A stretch of 21,934 nt of DNA, from the NCBI GenBank assembly GCA_934176955.1, contig CAKPOS010000016.1, forward strand, positions 1-21,934, in the 5' to 3' direction. The notes under the pieces are model-generated. The model searched no databases and had not been told where the DNA came from. It was given only the letters and a program-made list of their open reading frames with translations. This DNA is from an uncultured Bacilli bacterium. GTDB taxonomy: Bacteria; Bacillota_I; Bacilli_A; RF39; UBA660. Both the position numbers and the translations under genes were made by a program. Each line of letters opens with the position of its first letter. The first letter of the stretch is position 1. Below are positions 1 through 6,551 of the stretch, in pieces.

Positions 1-500
1 AAATAAATCCAATGGAACAACCAATGCAAAATATCAATCCAGTACCACAAATAAATCCAATGGAACAACCAATGCAAAATATCAATCCAGTACCACAAAT
101 AAATCCAATGGAACAACCAATGCAAGATATCAATCCAGTACCACAAATAAATCCAATGGAGCAACCAATGCAAAATATCAATCCAGTACCACAAATAAAT
201 CCAATGGAACAACCAATGCAAAATATTAATCCAGTACCACAAATAAATCCAATGGAGCAACCAATGCAAAATATCAATCCAGTGCCACAAATAAATCCAA
301 TGGAACAACCAATGCAAAATATCAATCCAGTACCACAAATGAATTCAATGGAACAACCAATGCAAAATATCAATCCAGTACCACAAATGAATTCAATGGA
401 ACAACCAGAACAGAATCCTAATGAACAGGAAAATGAAATTTATACAACAAATGGAGCACAACCATTTGATATTAACAGTATGTTTGCTAATAATAAATAA
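1..500 (+). CDS. Pro/Gln/Asn/Met-rich tandem-repeat protein, 3' part (partial)
   Basis: The frame is open to the left edge (first full codon at base 3), so the true start lies outside the window and the ATG at 12 is only a repeat-internal Met. The visible protein is eight copies of a 16-residue unit (consensus MEQPMQNINPVPQINP), a degenerate ninth half-unit, and a unique acidic tail ending FDINSMFANNK. There is no cysteine, no hydrophobic segment and no recognisable fold, so it is probably disordered. The next gene follows after 19 bp with its own GAAAGGA ribosome site, so the two probably share a transcript. I do not recognise a family and the function is unknown; a flexible linker or scaffold tail would fit. 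Confidence concerns the reading frame, not a function. Confidence 0.75.
   Translation, partial: INPMEQPMQNINPVPQINPMEQPMQNINPVPQINPMEQPMQDINPVPQINPMEQPMQNINPVPQINPMEQPMQNINPVPQINPMEQPMQNINPVPQINPMEQPMQNINPVPQMNSMEQPMQNINPVPQMNSMEQPEQNPNEQENEIYTTNGAQPFDINSMFANNK
12..395 (+). repeat. 48-bp coding tandem repeat, eight units
   Basis: Eight consecutive 48-bp units, each encoding 16 residues, keep the frame. Units differ by single substitutions such as aat/gat, gaa/gag and ata/atg. The last two units carry MNS instead of INP, and a shortened ninth unit follows. The near identity suggests recent expansion by slippage or unequal exchange. The array may continue to the left of the window. Confidence 0.95.
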
Positions 501-519
501 AAATTAGAAAGGAATCATT

Positions 520-1122
520 ATGAACGAGAATAATTTAAATACAAATAACGAACCAAGAAATACTTACCGAGCTACCACAAATTTAAATATTGATATGGAA
601 AATCCTCAAATGCATATGAATAGTGCTATTGGCATGAATATAAAAGATATCAGTCAAAATAGTAATTTTTCTCCAAGTCTTGATGATTCTTTTAACAGTC
701 AAGGGGACTTTTATAAAGATTATTCCAATCAACCACCATTAAACCAAGGTAGTTATCATGCCAATCTTAATCAAAATAATAACTTTAATCAACAAAATTC
801 TAACTTTAAAGAAGATAATTTATATCAAAATCAAAGTATCAATTCAACAGATTCATATAATCAACCAAGTTATCAAGAAAATAGCTTTATTCCAGCAAAT
901 GACTCATCAATGAGTGCTAATTCTTATGTTCCCACATCATCCTACTCAACAGGAATAGAGTATGAACCCACTATGGAAGAAAGAAAAGAAAAAAAGGAAT
1001 TTAAAATTCCTGTTGAAGTCAAAATAACTGGATTTATCGTTTTCCTTTTATTGTTATTTGTTTTAATTATGCCATATATTTATGATTTCTTTAAAAATTT
1101 ACAACTATCCCTTAGTAGATAG
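520..1122 (+). CDS. Asn/Gln/Ser-rich protein with C-terminal membrane segment
   Basis: This is a 200-residue protein. Residues 1 to about 150 are low-complexity, dominated by Asn, Gln, Ser and Tyr with few charges, which is prion-like in composition. A short charged stretch (EERKEKKEFKIPVEVK) follows, then one hydrophobic segment at about 170-188 and a short basic end. There is no N-terminal signal peptide, so the likely topology is tail-anchored with the disordered part in the cytoplasm. The ATG at 520 follows a GAAAGGA ribosome site. It lies 19 bp after the repeat protein, and both are Asn/Gln-rich, so they may act together. The 3' end overlaps the convergent RNHCP gene by 18 bp. No family is recognised and the function is unknown. 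Confidence 0.8.
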   Translation: MNENNLNTNNEPRNTYRATTNLNIDMENPQMHMNSAIGMNIKDISQNSNFSPSLDDSFNSQGDFYKDYSNQPPLNQGSYHANLNQNNNFNQQNSNFKEDNLYQNQSINSTDSYNQPSYQENSFIPANDSSMSANSYVPTSSYSTGIEYEPTMEERKEKKEFKIPVEVKITGFIVFLLLLFVLIMPYIYDFFKNLQLSLSR

Positions 1123-1125
1123 TTG
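1102..1125. terminator. Stem-loop across two convergent stop codons
   Basis: A perfect 8-bp stem (CAACTATC / GATAGTTG, loop of 8) covers the stop codons of both the 520-1122 gene and the convergent gene at 1105-1407. Neither side has a long T-run, so it could be a weak two-way terminator or simply slow collisions between the two transcripts. Confidence 0.4.
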
Positions 1126-1407
1126 AATAATAGCATCATAATTATCATCACGAGCCATGATATTTTTATGAATTTGATGACATTTTTCACACTTATAAAT
1201 AATTTTATAAGTGTTTTTAAATTTTTCTATACCAATTGGCACCAAAAGTCCATGGCAAGAATTCTCTCGATCACCAGGATTAATATCAACATGCTTAGAA
1301 TACAAACAAAAAGGACAATGATCCCTAGCGGTATAATTTAATTTTTCTACTTTACTTAAACATTTTTCACAAATAAAATTTTCATCAATCATATTAAATT
1401 TCTTCAT
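1105..1407 (-). CDS. RNHCP domain zinc-ribbon protein
   Basis: This is a 100-residue protein of the RNHCP family, named for its central motif, here RDHCPFCLYSKHVD (from residue 28), followed by PGDR and a CHGLLVPIG block. Paired cysteines at about 13/16, 31/34 and 73/76, plus C51, look like zinc ribbons. The family is small and cytoplasmic and its function is unknown to me; nucleic-acid binding is a guess from the ribbons. The ATG at 1407 was chosen over the in-frame GTG (1416) and TTG (1419) because a GGTGG ribosome site (1413-1417) sits 5 nt before it and would be inside the gene otherwise. It is divergent from the M23-like gene and overlaps the upstream gene's end by 18 bp. Confidence 0.85.
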   Translation of the reverse strand: MKKFNMIDENFICEKCLSKVEKLNYTARDHCPFCLYSKHVDINPGDRENSCHGLLVPIGIEKFKNTYKIIYKCEKCHQIHKNIMARDDNYDAIIQLSTKG

Positions 1408-1423
1408 TTTTTCCACCAAAAAA

Positions 1424-1452
1424 AGTATAACATGATTCGTATATTTTGTAAA
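1424..1452 (-). promoter_or_regulatory. Promoter for the RNHCP gene
   Basis: On the minus strand, TTTACA (1447-1452) and TATACT (1424-1429) are separated by 17 bp. The start of transcription would fall near 1417, almost on the ribosome site, giving a leader of only about 10 nt. Confidence 0.7.
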
Positions 1453-1461
1453 ATTTAACGA

Positions 1462-1467
1462 TATAAT
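1462..1467 (+). promoter_or_regulatory. -10 box of the M23-like gene promoter
   Basis: TATAAT lies 17 bp before the ATG at 1485. The -35 position (about 1439-1444) has no good match and falls inside the opposing RNHCP promoter, so the two promoters overlap. The GGTGA ribosome site at 1473-1477 would be at the very 5' end of the transcript. Confidence 0.5.
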
Positions 1468-1484
1468 TAAGTGGTGAAGTGAAA

Positions 1485-2045
1485 ATGAAAAAAATTTATC
1501 AATTCTTTATTAAATTATGGATTTGTTGCATTATTTTTTTAATTTTAGCCATTTTATCAAAAACAAATTTACAATATAAAGAAAAAATAAAAAAATATCT
1601 TTATCAAGATCATTTGGACTTTTCCTTAATGAAGGATTTTTATCATCACTATTTAGGAGGAATATTTCCCCTTACTAACATCACCAAGTACCAAACCAAT
1701 TATGTCTTTAATGAAAAAATTACTTATCAAGAAATTGAACCTTATCAAGAAGGAGCCATGTTAAAGGTAAGCAAAAATTATTTAGTACCAAATAGCAAAG
1801 AAGGAATAGTAGTATATCTAGGAAAAAAAGAAAAGTACGGATATACTGTGATTATAGAAGGAGATAACCAAGTTGATTATTGGTATGGAAATATTTGCAA
1901 TATCATGGTAAAGATGTATGACCAAGTCCCTAAAGGATCTTATTTAGGAGAATCATGTGATGAAAAAATTTATTTTGTTGTGACGAAAAAAAATAAAACA
2001 TTAAATTATCAAGATTATTTAAAGGATGCTATTCAACAGCCTTAA
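1485..2045 (+). CDS. Membrane-anchored degenerate M23 (LytM/SpoIVFA-like) protein
   Basis: This is a 186-residue protein with one N-terminal membrane segment (about residues 9-26) and an outside domain. The C-terminal 80 residues follow the M23 beta pattern: EGIVVYLG, then a YG-TVII strand, WYGN, VKMYDQVPKGSYLGES, and IYFVV before a final QDYLK. The zinc-binding HxxxD and HxH residues of active M23 peptidases are absent, so it is most likely a non-catalytic binding protein. The WYGN and VKxYDQVxKG blocks recall SpoIVFA, the regulator of the SpoIVFB protease, but no spoIVFB is visible here. The ATG at 1485 is preferred over the GTG at 1479, which leaves no room after the GGTGA site. recG starts 40 bp downstream. 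M23 fold 0.8; SpoIVFA identity weak. Confidence 0.75.
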   Translation: MKKIYQFFIKLWICCIIFLILAILSKTNLQYKEKIKKYLYQDHLDFSLMKDFYHHYLGGIFPLTNITKYQTNYVFNEKITYQEIEPYQEGAMLKVSKNYLVPNSKEGIVVYLGKKEKYGYTVIIEGDNQVDYWYGNICNIMVKMYDQVPKGSYLGESCDEKIYFVVTKKNKTLNYQDYLKDAIQQP

Positions 2046-2052
2046 TTTGTTG

Positions 2053-2058
2053 TATACT
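2053..2058 (+). promoter_or_regulatory. Possible -10 box for recG
   Basis: TATACT lies 28 bp before the recG ATG, at the end of the preceding gene. The -35 position (2030-2035, TATTCA) is a partial match. recG may therefore have its own promoter besides read-through. Confidence 0.35.
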
Positions 2059-2085
2059 AAGATAAGAAAAGGTGGAAGAAGTGAA

Positions 2086-4068
2086 ATGGAGTTAGCAGAT
2101 ATTAAAGGATTAGGGCCAAAGAAAATTCTTTTATTTCATAAATTAGGAATTGAAACAATAGAAGATTTAATTACTAATTATCCATACCAATATCGGATAT
2201 GGAAAAGAAGTGATATGAAAAAGGTAAAAGATGGGAATAAAGTAATTATTGATGGAGTAGTAGAAAATTCTCCAACTGTATCAGTTTCATCTAATCGAAT
2301 AAAGAGAATATTATTTAGAATTTCTAGTTTAAACAATATTTATCAAGTTTGTGTATTTAATCAAGAATATCTCTGTCATCAATTACATACAGGAACAAAA
2401 GTTATTGTAATAGGAAAGTTTGATTTAAAAAGAAATCTTATTACTGCAGAAGAAGTACGGATAGGAACACTTCCTCCTTACACTATAGTAGAACCAATCT
2501 ATTTACAAACCGAAGGATTAAATACAAAAACTATTTTCTTAGCCATTCAAGAAGTGTTAGAACAAGATTTTTTCATCAAAGATTATCTTCCTAAATCAAT
2601 ACAAGAGAAATATCATTTCCTTTCTAAAAATTTGGCCATAAAAGAAATGCATCAGCCAACAAGTACGTTAAATTATCAAAAAGCCAAACAACGATTAAAA
2701 TACGAGGAAATTTTCTTCTATTTATTAAAAATTCAATACTTAAAAAGAAAAAGAGAAAAAGAAGAACGAGCCATTACGAGAAATATTCCTTATCAAAAAG
2801 TAGAAGAATTTATCAGTACTTTACCTTTTGAATTAACTAAAGATCAATTAGAAACAGTAAAATCCATTTGGCAAGATTTAACAGCAGAAAAAAGAATGAA
2901 TCGCTTTGTTCAAGGAGACGTCGGCAGTGGGAAGACGATTGTTGCTTTTATTGCCACTTATATGAATTATCTATCCAATTATCAAACAGCACTTATGGTA
3001 CCAACAGAAATACTAGCAACACAACATTATCAAAATGCAAAACAAATTTTTCAAGGAACAAAAATCAATATCAGTTTATTAACTTCTAGTACTTCCAAGA
3101 AAGAAAAAAATCAAATTTATCAAAAATTAGAAAGGGGAGAATTAGAATTTATTATTGGCACTCAGTCTTTAATTCAAGAGAATCTTCAATTTTCTCATTT
3201 AGGATTAATCATTGCAGATGAACAACATCGCTTTGGAGTAAAGCAAAGAGAACAATTAAAAAATAAAGGAATAACGCCAGATGTTTTATCCATGAGTGCT
3301 ACACCAATTCCTAGAACCTATGCACTAACTTTATATGGAGATATGGATATTTCAAGTATTAAAACCAAACCCAAAGGAAGAAAAGAAATCATTACCATAT
3401 ATCGTGAAACAAAACAAATCAAAGATGTTTTATATCAAATGAAAGAAGAACTATCTAAAAATCATCAAATCTATGTTATAGCCCCTTCAATAGAAGAAGA
3501 GGAAGAATTAAACAATGTTGAACTCATTTATCAAAAAATGAAAATAGCATTTGGCAAAATGGCAACAATTGGAATGGTTCATGGAAAAATGAAGTCAGAA
3601 GAAAAAGATAAGATGATGAAAGAATTTGAACAAGGTAGTATTTCAATTTTAATTTCAACAACCGTAATCGAAGTAGGAGTTAATGTACCAAATGCTTCAA
3701 TGATGGTAATTTTTCAAGCTAATCTTTTTGGATTATCGACACTTCATCAACTTCGAGGAAGAGTAGGAAGAGGCAATATTCAAAGCTACTGTATTTTAAT
3801 TTCTGATGAACCTAATGAAAGATTATCTTTCTTAGAAAAAACAAATGATGGATTTTTAGTCAGTGAATATGATTTTAAAACGAGAGGCCAAGGAGATTTA
3901 TTTGGAATAAGGCAAAGTGGAGATATCCTATTTAAATTAGCAGATATGAAAAAGGATTATCCGATGATGATAAGAGTACAACAAGATTTATTTGCTTTTT
4001 TAAAACAACATAAAAATGAAGATTTAGAATTAAAAGAATACTTAAAAGAATTGAATTTATTGGACTAA
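2086..4068 (+). CDS. recG: ATP-dependent DNA helicase RecG
   Basis: RecG is a monomeric superfamily 2 helicase that binds stalled replication forks and branched DNA and drives fork regression and branch migration. At 660 residues this is slightly below the usual 680-690. The N-terminal part has the helix-hairpin-like IKGLGPKK start and the wedge/OB domain. The helicase core carries Walker A GDVGSGKT (277-284), the DEQH box (378-381), SATPIPRT, and the RGRVGRG motif VI region, followed by GQGDLFGIRQSG near the end. The ATG at 2086 follows an AAGGTGGAAG ribosome site; an upstream in-frame ATG at 2026 lies inside the previous gene and has no such site. Its last 38 bases and the following 32 bp recur at 19033-19102. 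Confidence 0.97.
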   Translation: MELADIKGLGPKKILLFHKLGIETIEDLITNYPYQYRIWKRSDMKKVKDGNKVIIDGVVENSPTVSVSSNRIKRILFRISSLNNIYQVCVFNQEYLCHQLHTGTKVIVIGKFDLKRNLITAEEVRIGTLPPYTIVEPIYLQTEGLNTKTIFLAIQEVLEQDFFIKDYLPKSIQEKYHFLSKNLAIKEMHQPTSTLNYQKAKQRLKYEEIFFYLLKIQYLKRKREKEERAITRNIPYQKVEEFISTLPFELTKDQLETVKSIWQDLTAEKRMNRFVQGDVGSGKTIVAFIATYMNYLSNYQTALMVPTEILATQHYQNAKQIFQGTKINISLLTSSTSKKEKNQIYQKLERGELEFIIGTQSLIQENLQFSHLGLIIADEQHRFGVKQREQLKNKGITPDVLSMSATPIPRTYALTLYGDMDISSIKTKPKGRKEIITIYRETKQIKDVLYQMKEELSKNHQIYVIAPSIEEEEELNNVELIYQKMKIAFGKMATIGMVHGKMKSEEKDKMMKEFEQGSISILISTTVIEVGVNVPNASMMVIFQANLFGLSTLHQLRGRVGRGNIQSYCILISDEPNERLSFLEKTNDGFLVSEYDFKTRGQGDLFGIRQSGDILFKLADMKKDYPMMIRVQQDLFAFLKQHKNEDLELKEYLKELNLLD

Positions 4069-4100
4069 AATACTTCTTTTTTCTTTTTCTCTAAGTAAAG
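4031..4100 (+). repeat. recG 3' end, original of a duplicated segment
   Basis: This segment, covering the last codons of recG, its stop and a T/C-rich tail, matches 19033-19102 at roughly 85-90% over 70 bp by hand alignment. The match continues beyond the stop codon into non-coding sequence, so it is a DNA duplication and not a protein resemblance. Both copies lie upstream of a Cys-rich gene fragment. Confidence 0.85.
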
Positions 4101-4200
4101 AATTCTATTAATATAGGGGTAGAAAAGTAATTTAACTTCAATACAAACTAGCGCTTCTACAAGTAAAAAAAACTTTTTTTGATATCTTTTAGATAACTAG

Positions 4201-4449
4201 AAGATAAGGAAGTGGAACGAATTAAAAAATGATATAGATAATGATGAAGAGAATAAAACTATCTTAAATATAACAAACTTTCCAGGGGCAACTTGTGATT
4301 TAACCTCATCCCCTGCTTACTGCAACGGTGACTATTTCTATTGCTACGCTTACTCGCGTGGCAAAGTCGGCTGCACGATTGTTGACACTGGTGGTGCTGA
4401 AGTGAGCTGCAATGTCCACGAGAATGGTTCAGTTAGCTGTGGTGGTTGA
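4201..4449 (+). pseudogene. Cys-rich gene fragment, copy A
   Basis: An open stretch of 82 codons follows an in-frame TAG (4198-4200), with no start codon or ribosome site in a sensible place. It contains ENKTILNITNFPGATC, which closely matches copy B (ENKNILNTTNFPGASC). After it comes a Cys-rich end (TSSPAYC, YFYCYAYSRGKVGC, EVSCNVHENGSVSC) and TGA. From 4294 on, 42 of 51 sense codons end in C or T, unlike the A-ending codons of the neighbours, and the GC content rises sharply. The remains look like the 3' part of a secreted or pilin-like protein whose 5' end is lost. The family is not recognised. It sits between recG and the AbiE pair. Confidence 0.7.
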
Positions 4450-4532
4450 ACTTCACCCAAAAGTGAATCTCAAAATCTAGAATCTATCTTTTGAAAAAAA
4501 GATATTGAGGAGCTTAGAAGTAATGAAGTACT

Positions 4533-4574
4533 ATATGGTATGTAAAATCTTAATGAATTACATACCATATTTTT
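4533..4574 (+). terminator. Hairpin with short T-run after copy A
   Basis: A perfect 13-bp stem (ATATGGTATGTAA / TTACATACCATAT, 12-nt loop, arms 4533-4545 and 4558-4570) is followed by TTTT. It would insulate the AbiE promoter from upstream transcription. Confidence 0.55.
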
Positions 4575-4726
4575 AATAGAAACTAAAAGTGTTATTAAAA
4601 ATTTATAATAAAAAATAAATAACAGGTAAGAAAACATGTAAGATATAGGTAAGATGATTGATATTACCTTTTAATTGAAATATTTTTTTATTATATTTGA
4701 TAATTTCATTAATCCATACAAGAATA

Positions 4727-4755
4727 TTTACTTTTGTTCCACAAAATGATATAAT
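4727..4755 (+). promoter_or_regulatory. Promoter of the AbiE pair
   Basis: TTTACT (4727-4732) and TATAAT (4750-4755) are 17 bp apart, and the TG-A before TATAAT makes an extended -10. The ribosome site GGTGA (4776-4780) precedes the ATG at 4785. Confidence 0.8.
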
Positions 4756-4769
4756 GTAGGTACGAAAGT
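4730..4769. promoter_or_regulatory. Inverted repeat, likely AbiEi operator
   Basis: ACTTTTGTTCC (4730-4740) and GGTACGAAAGT (4759-4769) pair at 9 of 11 positions and bracket the -10 box, the left arm overlapping the -35. AbiEi proteins are known to repress their own promoters by binding inverted repeats, so this is the natural operator candidate. Confidence 0.6.
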
Positions 4770-4784
4770 TAAAAAGGTGATAAT

Positions 4785-5372
4785 ATGAACAATGAGAAAA
4801 AATTAGTTGAATTTTTAAAAAATAATAATGGTTATGTTTCAACATCAGAATTATTAAACTTAAACATATATAAATCTCAAATAGATTTTTATATTAATAA
4901 AGGGATAATTGAACGAGTAAGTCACGGGTTATATATGGATACTAGATTGTTTAAAGATGAATATTTTATTTTACAAAAAAAATATTCAAGTGCTATTTTT
5001 TCATATAATACAGCATTCCATATTCTAAATCTTACTAATAAAACACCATCAGAAATTGATATAACAGTTCCTAGAGATAAAAAAGTGAGAGGAAATTATA
5101 ACGTTCATCATGTATCTAATAATTATTATGAAATAGGTATTATAGAAGTAATGAGTCCATTTGGAAATAAAGTTAAAGTATATAATGCTGAAAGATGTAT
5201 TTGCGATATGTTAAGATCTGAAAAAGAATTTGATTTAGAACTTCAAAATAGAATATTAGATTATTACTTTAATAGTAAAGATAAAAATATTGAATTATTA
5301 TTAGAATATTCTAAAATTTTTAATATTTATGAGAAAGTTAATACAATAGTAGAGGTTATGATGAAATGGTAG
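4785..5372 (+). CDS. AbiEi-family antitoxin (type IV toxin-antitoxin)
   Basis: The product has 195 residues. The N-terminal part (about 5-55) is a winged helix-turn-helix of the AbiEi type: a GYVSTSELL helix pair, then IIERVSHGLYM forming the wing. The C-terminal domain carries the family's DITVPRDKK stretch and the CICDMLRSEKEFD block. AbiEi proteins act as transcriptional repressor of their own operon and as antitoxin to the nucleotidyltransferase AbiEii, without needing direct contact with it in the systems studied. The start has a strong ribosome site and a dedicated promoter with a palindromic operator. The gene overlaps its partner by 7 bp. Base content is very AT-rich, in contrast with the Cys-rich fragments on both sides. 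This is an acquired defence module by context. Confidence 0.88.
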   Translation: MNNEKKLVEFLKNNNGYVSTSELLNLNIYKSQIDFYINKGIIERVSHGLYMDTRLFKDEYFILQKKYSSAIFSYNTAFHILNLTNKTPSEIDITVPRDKKVRGNYNVHHVSNNYYEIGIIEVMSPFGNKVKVYNAERCICDMLRSEKEFDLELQNRILDYYFNSKDKNIELLLEYSKIFNIYEKVNTIVEVMMKW

Positions 5373-6220
5373 ATATAACTGAAATAAAAAAATTAGCAAA
5401 AGAAATAGAAAGTAAATACGATTTAAATTATTATGAAATATTACAAAGATATATGTTTGAAAGAATATTAGAAAGAATATCTATATCAAAATATCAAGCT
5501 AATTTTATTTTAAAAGGTGGATTATTACTATCTGCCATGTTTGGTATTGATAATAGAATGACAAAAGATATGGATACTACAATTACTGGTATAGATGCAT
5601 CAAAAAATGAAATGATAAAAGTATTAAATGAAATATTAAGTATTAATTTAAATGATGGTGTTAAATTTGATATAGTTGATATAACTGATATTAGAGAAGA
5701 TGATGAATATGGTGGCAATAAATATCATATTGTAGCTAAATTACAAAGTTTAAAGATTAATTTAGAAATTGATATATCTACTGGAGATAAAGTTACCCCA
5801 AAAGAATTAAAATATAAGTATCCTTTAATGTTTGAAACTAGAACAATAATGATAAGTAGTTATAATGTAGAAACAATATTAGCAGAAAAAATTGAAACAG
5901 TATTAAGACGTGGTACTTTTAATAGCAGAATGAAAGATTTTTATGATATATATTATATTTTAACTAAATTAAGAAAAGAGATAAATATTATCGTTTTAAA
6001 AGAAGCTGTAAATAATACATTCACTAAAAGGGATTCATTTGAATATTTAAGTGATTATGAACAAATTATAGATTCTATTATTGAAAATGAAAGAATAAAA
6101 AAATTATGGAATATTTATAGTAGTAAATATAAATATGCAAATAGTGTAGATATAAATAAAGTATTGAATTTATTAAAAGAGATAATTAAGGAATTAGATT
6201 TAGAAGTAGTTGAAGTATAG
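5366..6220 (+). CDS. AbiEii/AbiGii-family nucleotidyltransferase toxin
   Basis: The product has 284 residues and belongs to the AbiEii nucleotidyltransferase family. Visible motifs are LKGG (49-52) and RMTKDMD (64-70), the G-G and D-x-D elements that bind nucleotide and metal in this fold, with the later LEIDIS and ILAEKIETVLRRGTFNSRMKDFYD blocks (the AEKxxT...R.KD signature). Proteins of this family inhibit growth, in related cases by adding nucleotides to tRNA, and give abortive phage defence. The ATG overlaps the end of abiEi (ATGGTAG) with GAGG a short way upstream, so translation is coupled to the antitoxin. All motif residues expected are present, so the toxin looks active. Copy B begins 24 bp after the stop. 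Confidence 0.9.
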   Translation: MVDITEIKKLAKEIESKYDLNYYEILQRYMFERILERISISKYQANFILKGGLLLSAMFGIDNRMTKDMDTTITGIDASKNEMIKVLNEILSINLNDGVKFDIVDITDIREDDEYGGNKYHIVAKLQSLKINLEIDISTGDKVTPKELKYKYPLMFETRTIMISSYNVETILAEKIETVLRRGTFNSRMKDFYDIYYILTKLRKEINIIVLKEAVNNTFTKRDSFEYLSDYEQIIDSIIENERIKKLWNIYSSKYKYANSVDINKVLNLLKEIIKELDLEVVEV

Positions 6221-6243
6221 TTATATTTATTATGTGGGTATAA

Positions 6244-6551
6244 GAAGTGGTTTCATCATCTGGTTCATCTGCCTTTGTAAGAAAGCAAGGAACCCAATTA
6301 TCAGTTTGCCTATATTCATCAGCCACAAATAATAAACTAATTTGCTTAAAAAATGGTACAGATAATTGGGAAGAAAATAAAAATATCTTAAATACAACAA
6401 ATTTTCCTGGAGCATCTTGTACTTCAAACCTAGCTGCAACAGTGACTCTTTCGGCTGCCTAGTTAACTCGAATAGCAACGTCTACTGCGGCAATTATGGT
6501 GCTGGCTTGGTCTGCCTTGTCGACGCGGATGGTTCAGTGAACTGTTCTTGA
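6244..6551 (+). pseudogene. Cys-rich gene fragment, copy B (frameshifted)
   Basis: It begins after an in-frame TAA (6241-6243) without a start codon. The first frame reads through SSGSSAFVRKQGTQLSVC, LICLKNGTDNWEENKNIL and NTTNFPGASC, then hits TAG at 6460-6462. Losing one base near 6437-6440 restores the reading: SDSFGCLVNSNSNVYC, GNYGAGLVCLVDADGSVNC, TGA at 6549. This second part aligns with the Cys-rich end of copy A, including the shared DGSVNC / NGSVSC finish. In the shifted part, 30 of 36 codons end in C or T. It is the longest of the three fragments and shows that the complete protein has a further Cys pair upstream. The function is not known; a secreted or pilin-like surface protein is an inference. 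Confidence 0.7.

Noticed and set aside
12..395. CRISPR-like regular repeats
   Set aside because: Units are contiguous and coding, with no spacers.
1123..1341. Plus-strand open frame of 72 codons
   Set aside because: It lies entirely opposite the RNHCP gene, which has clear motifs and a promoter.
4603..4845. Minus-strand open frame of 80 codons
   Set aside because: It crosses the AbiE promoter and operator and the start of abiEi; no start signals.
6430..6470. Programmed frameshift in copy B
   Set aside because: No slippery run, internal ribosome site or downstream structure is apparent, and the copy lacks a start codon.
6230..6478. Minus-strand open frame across copy B
   Set aside because: The plus strand aligns with copy A at protein level; the minus frame has no ribosome site or family likeness.
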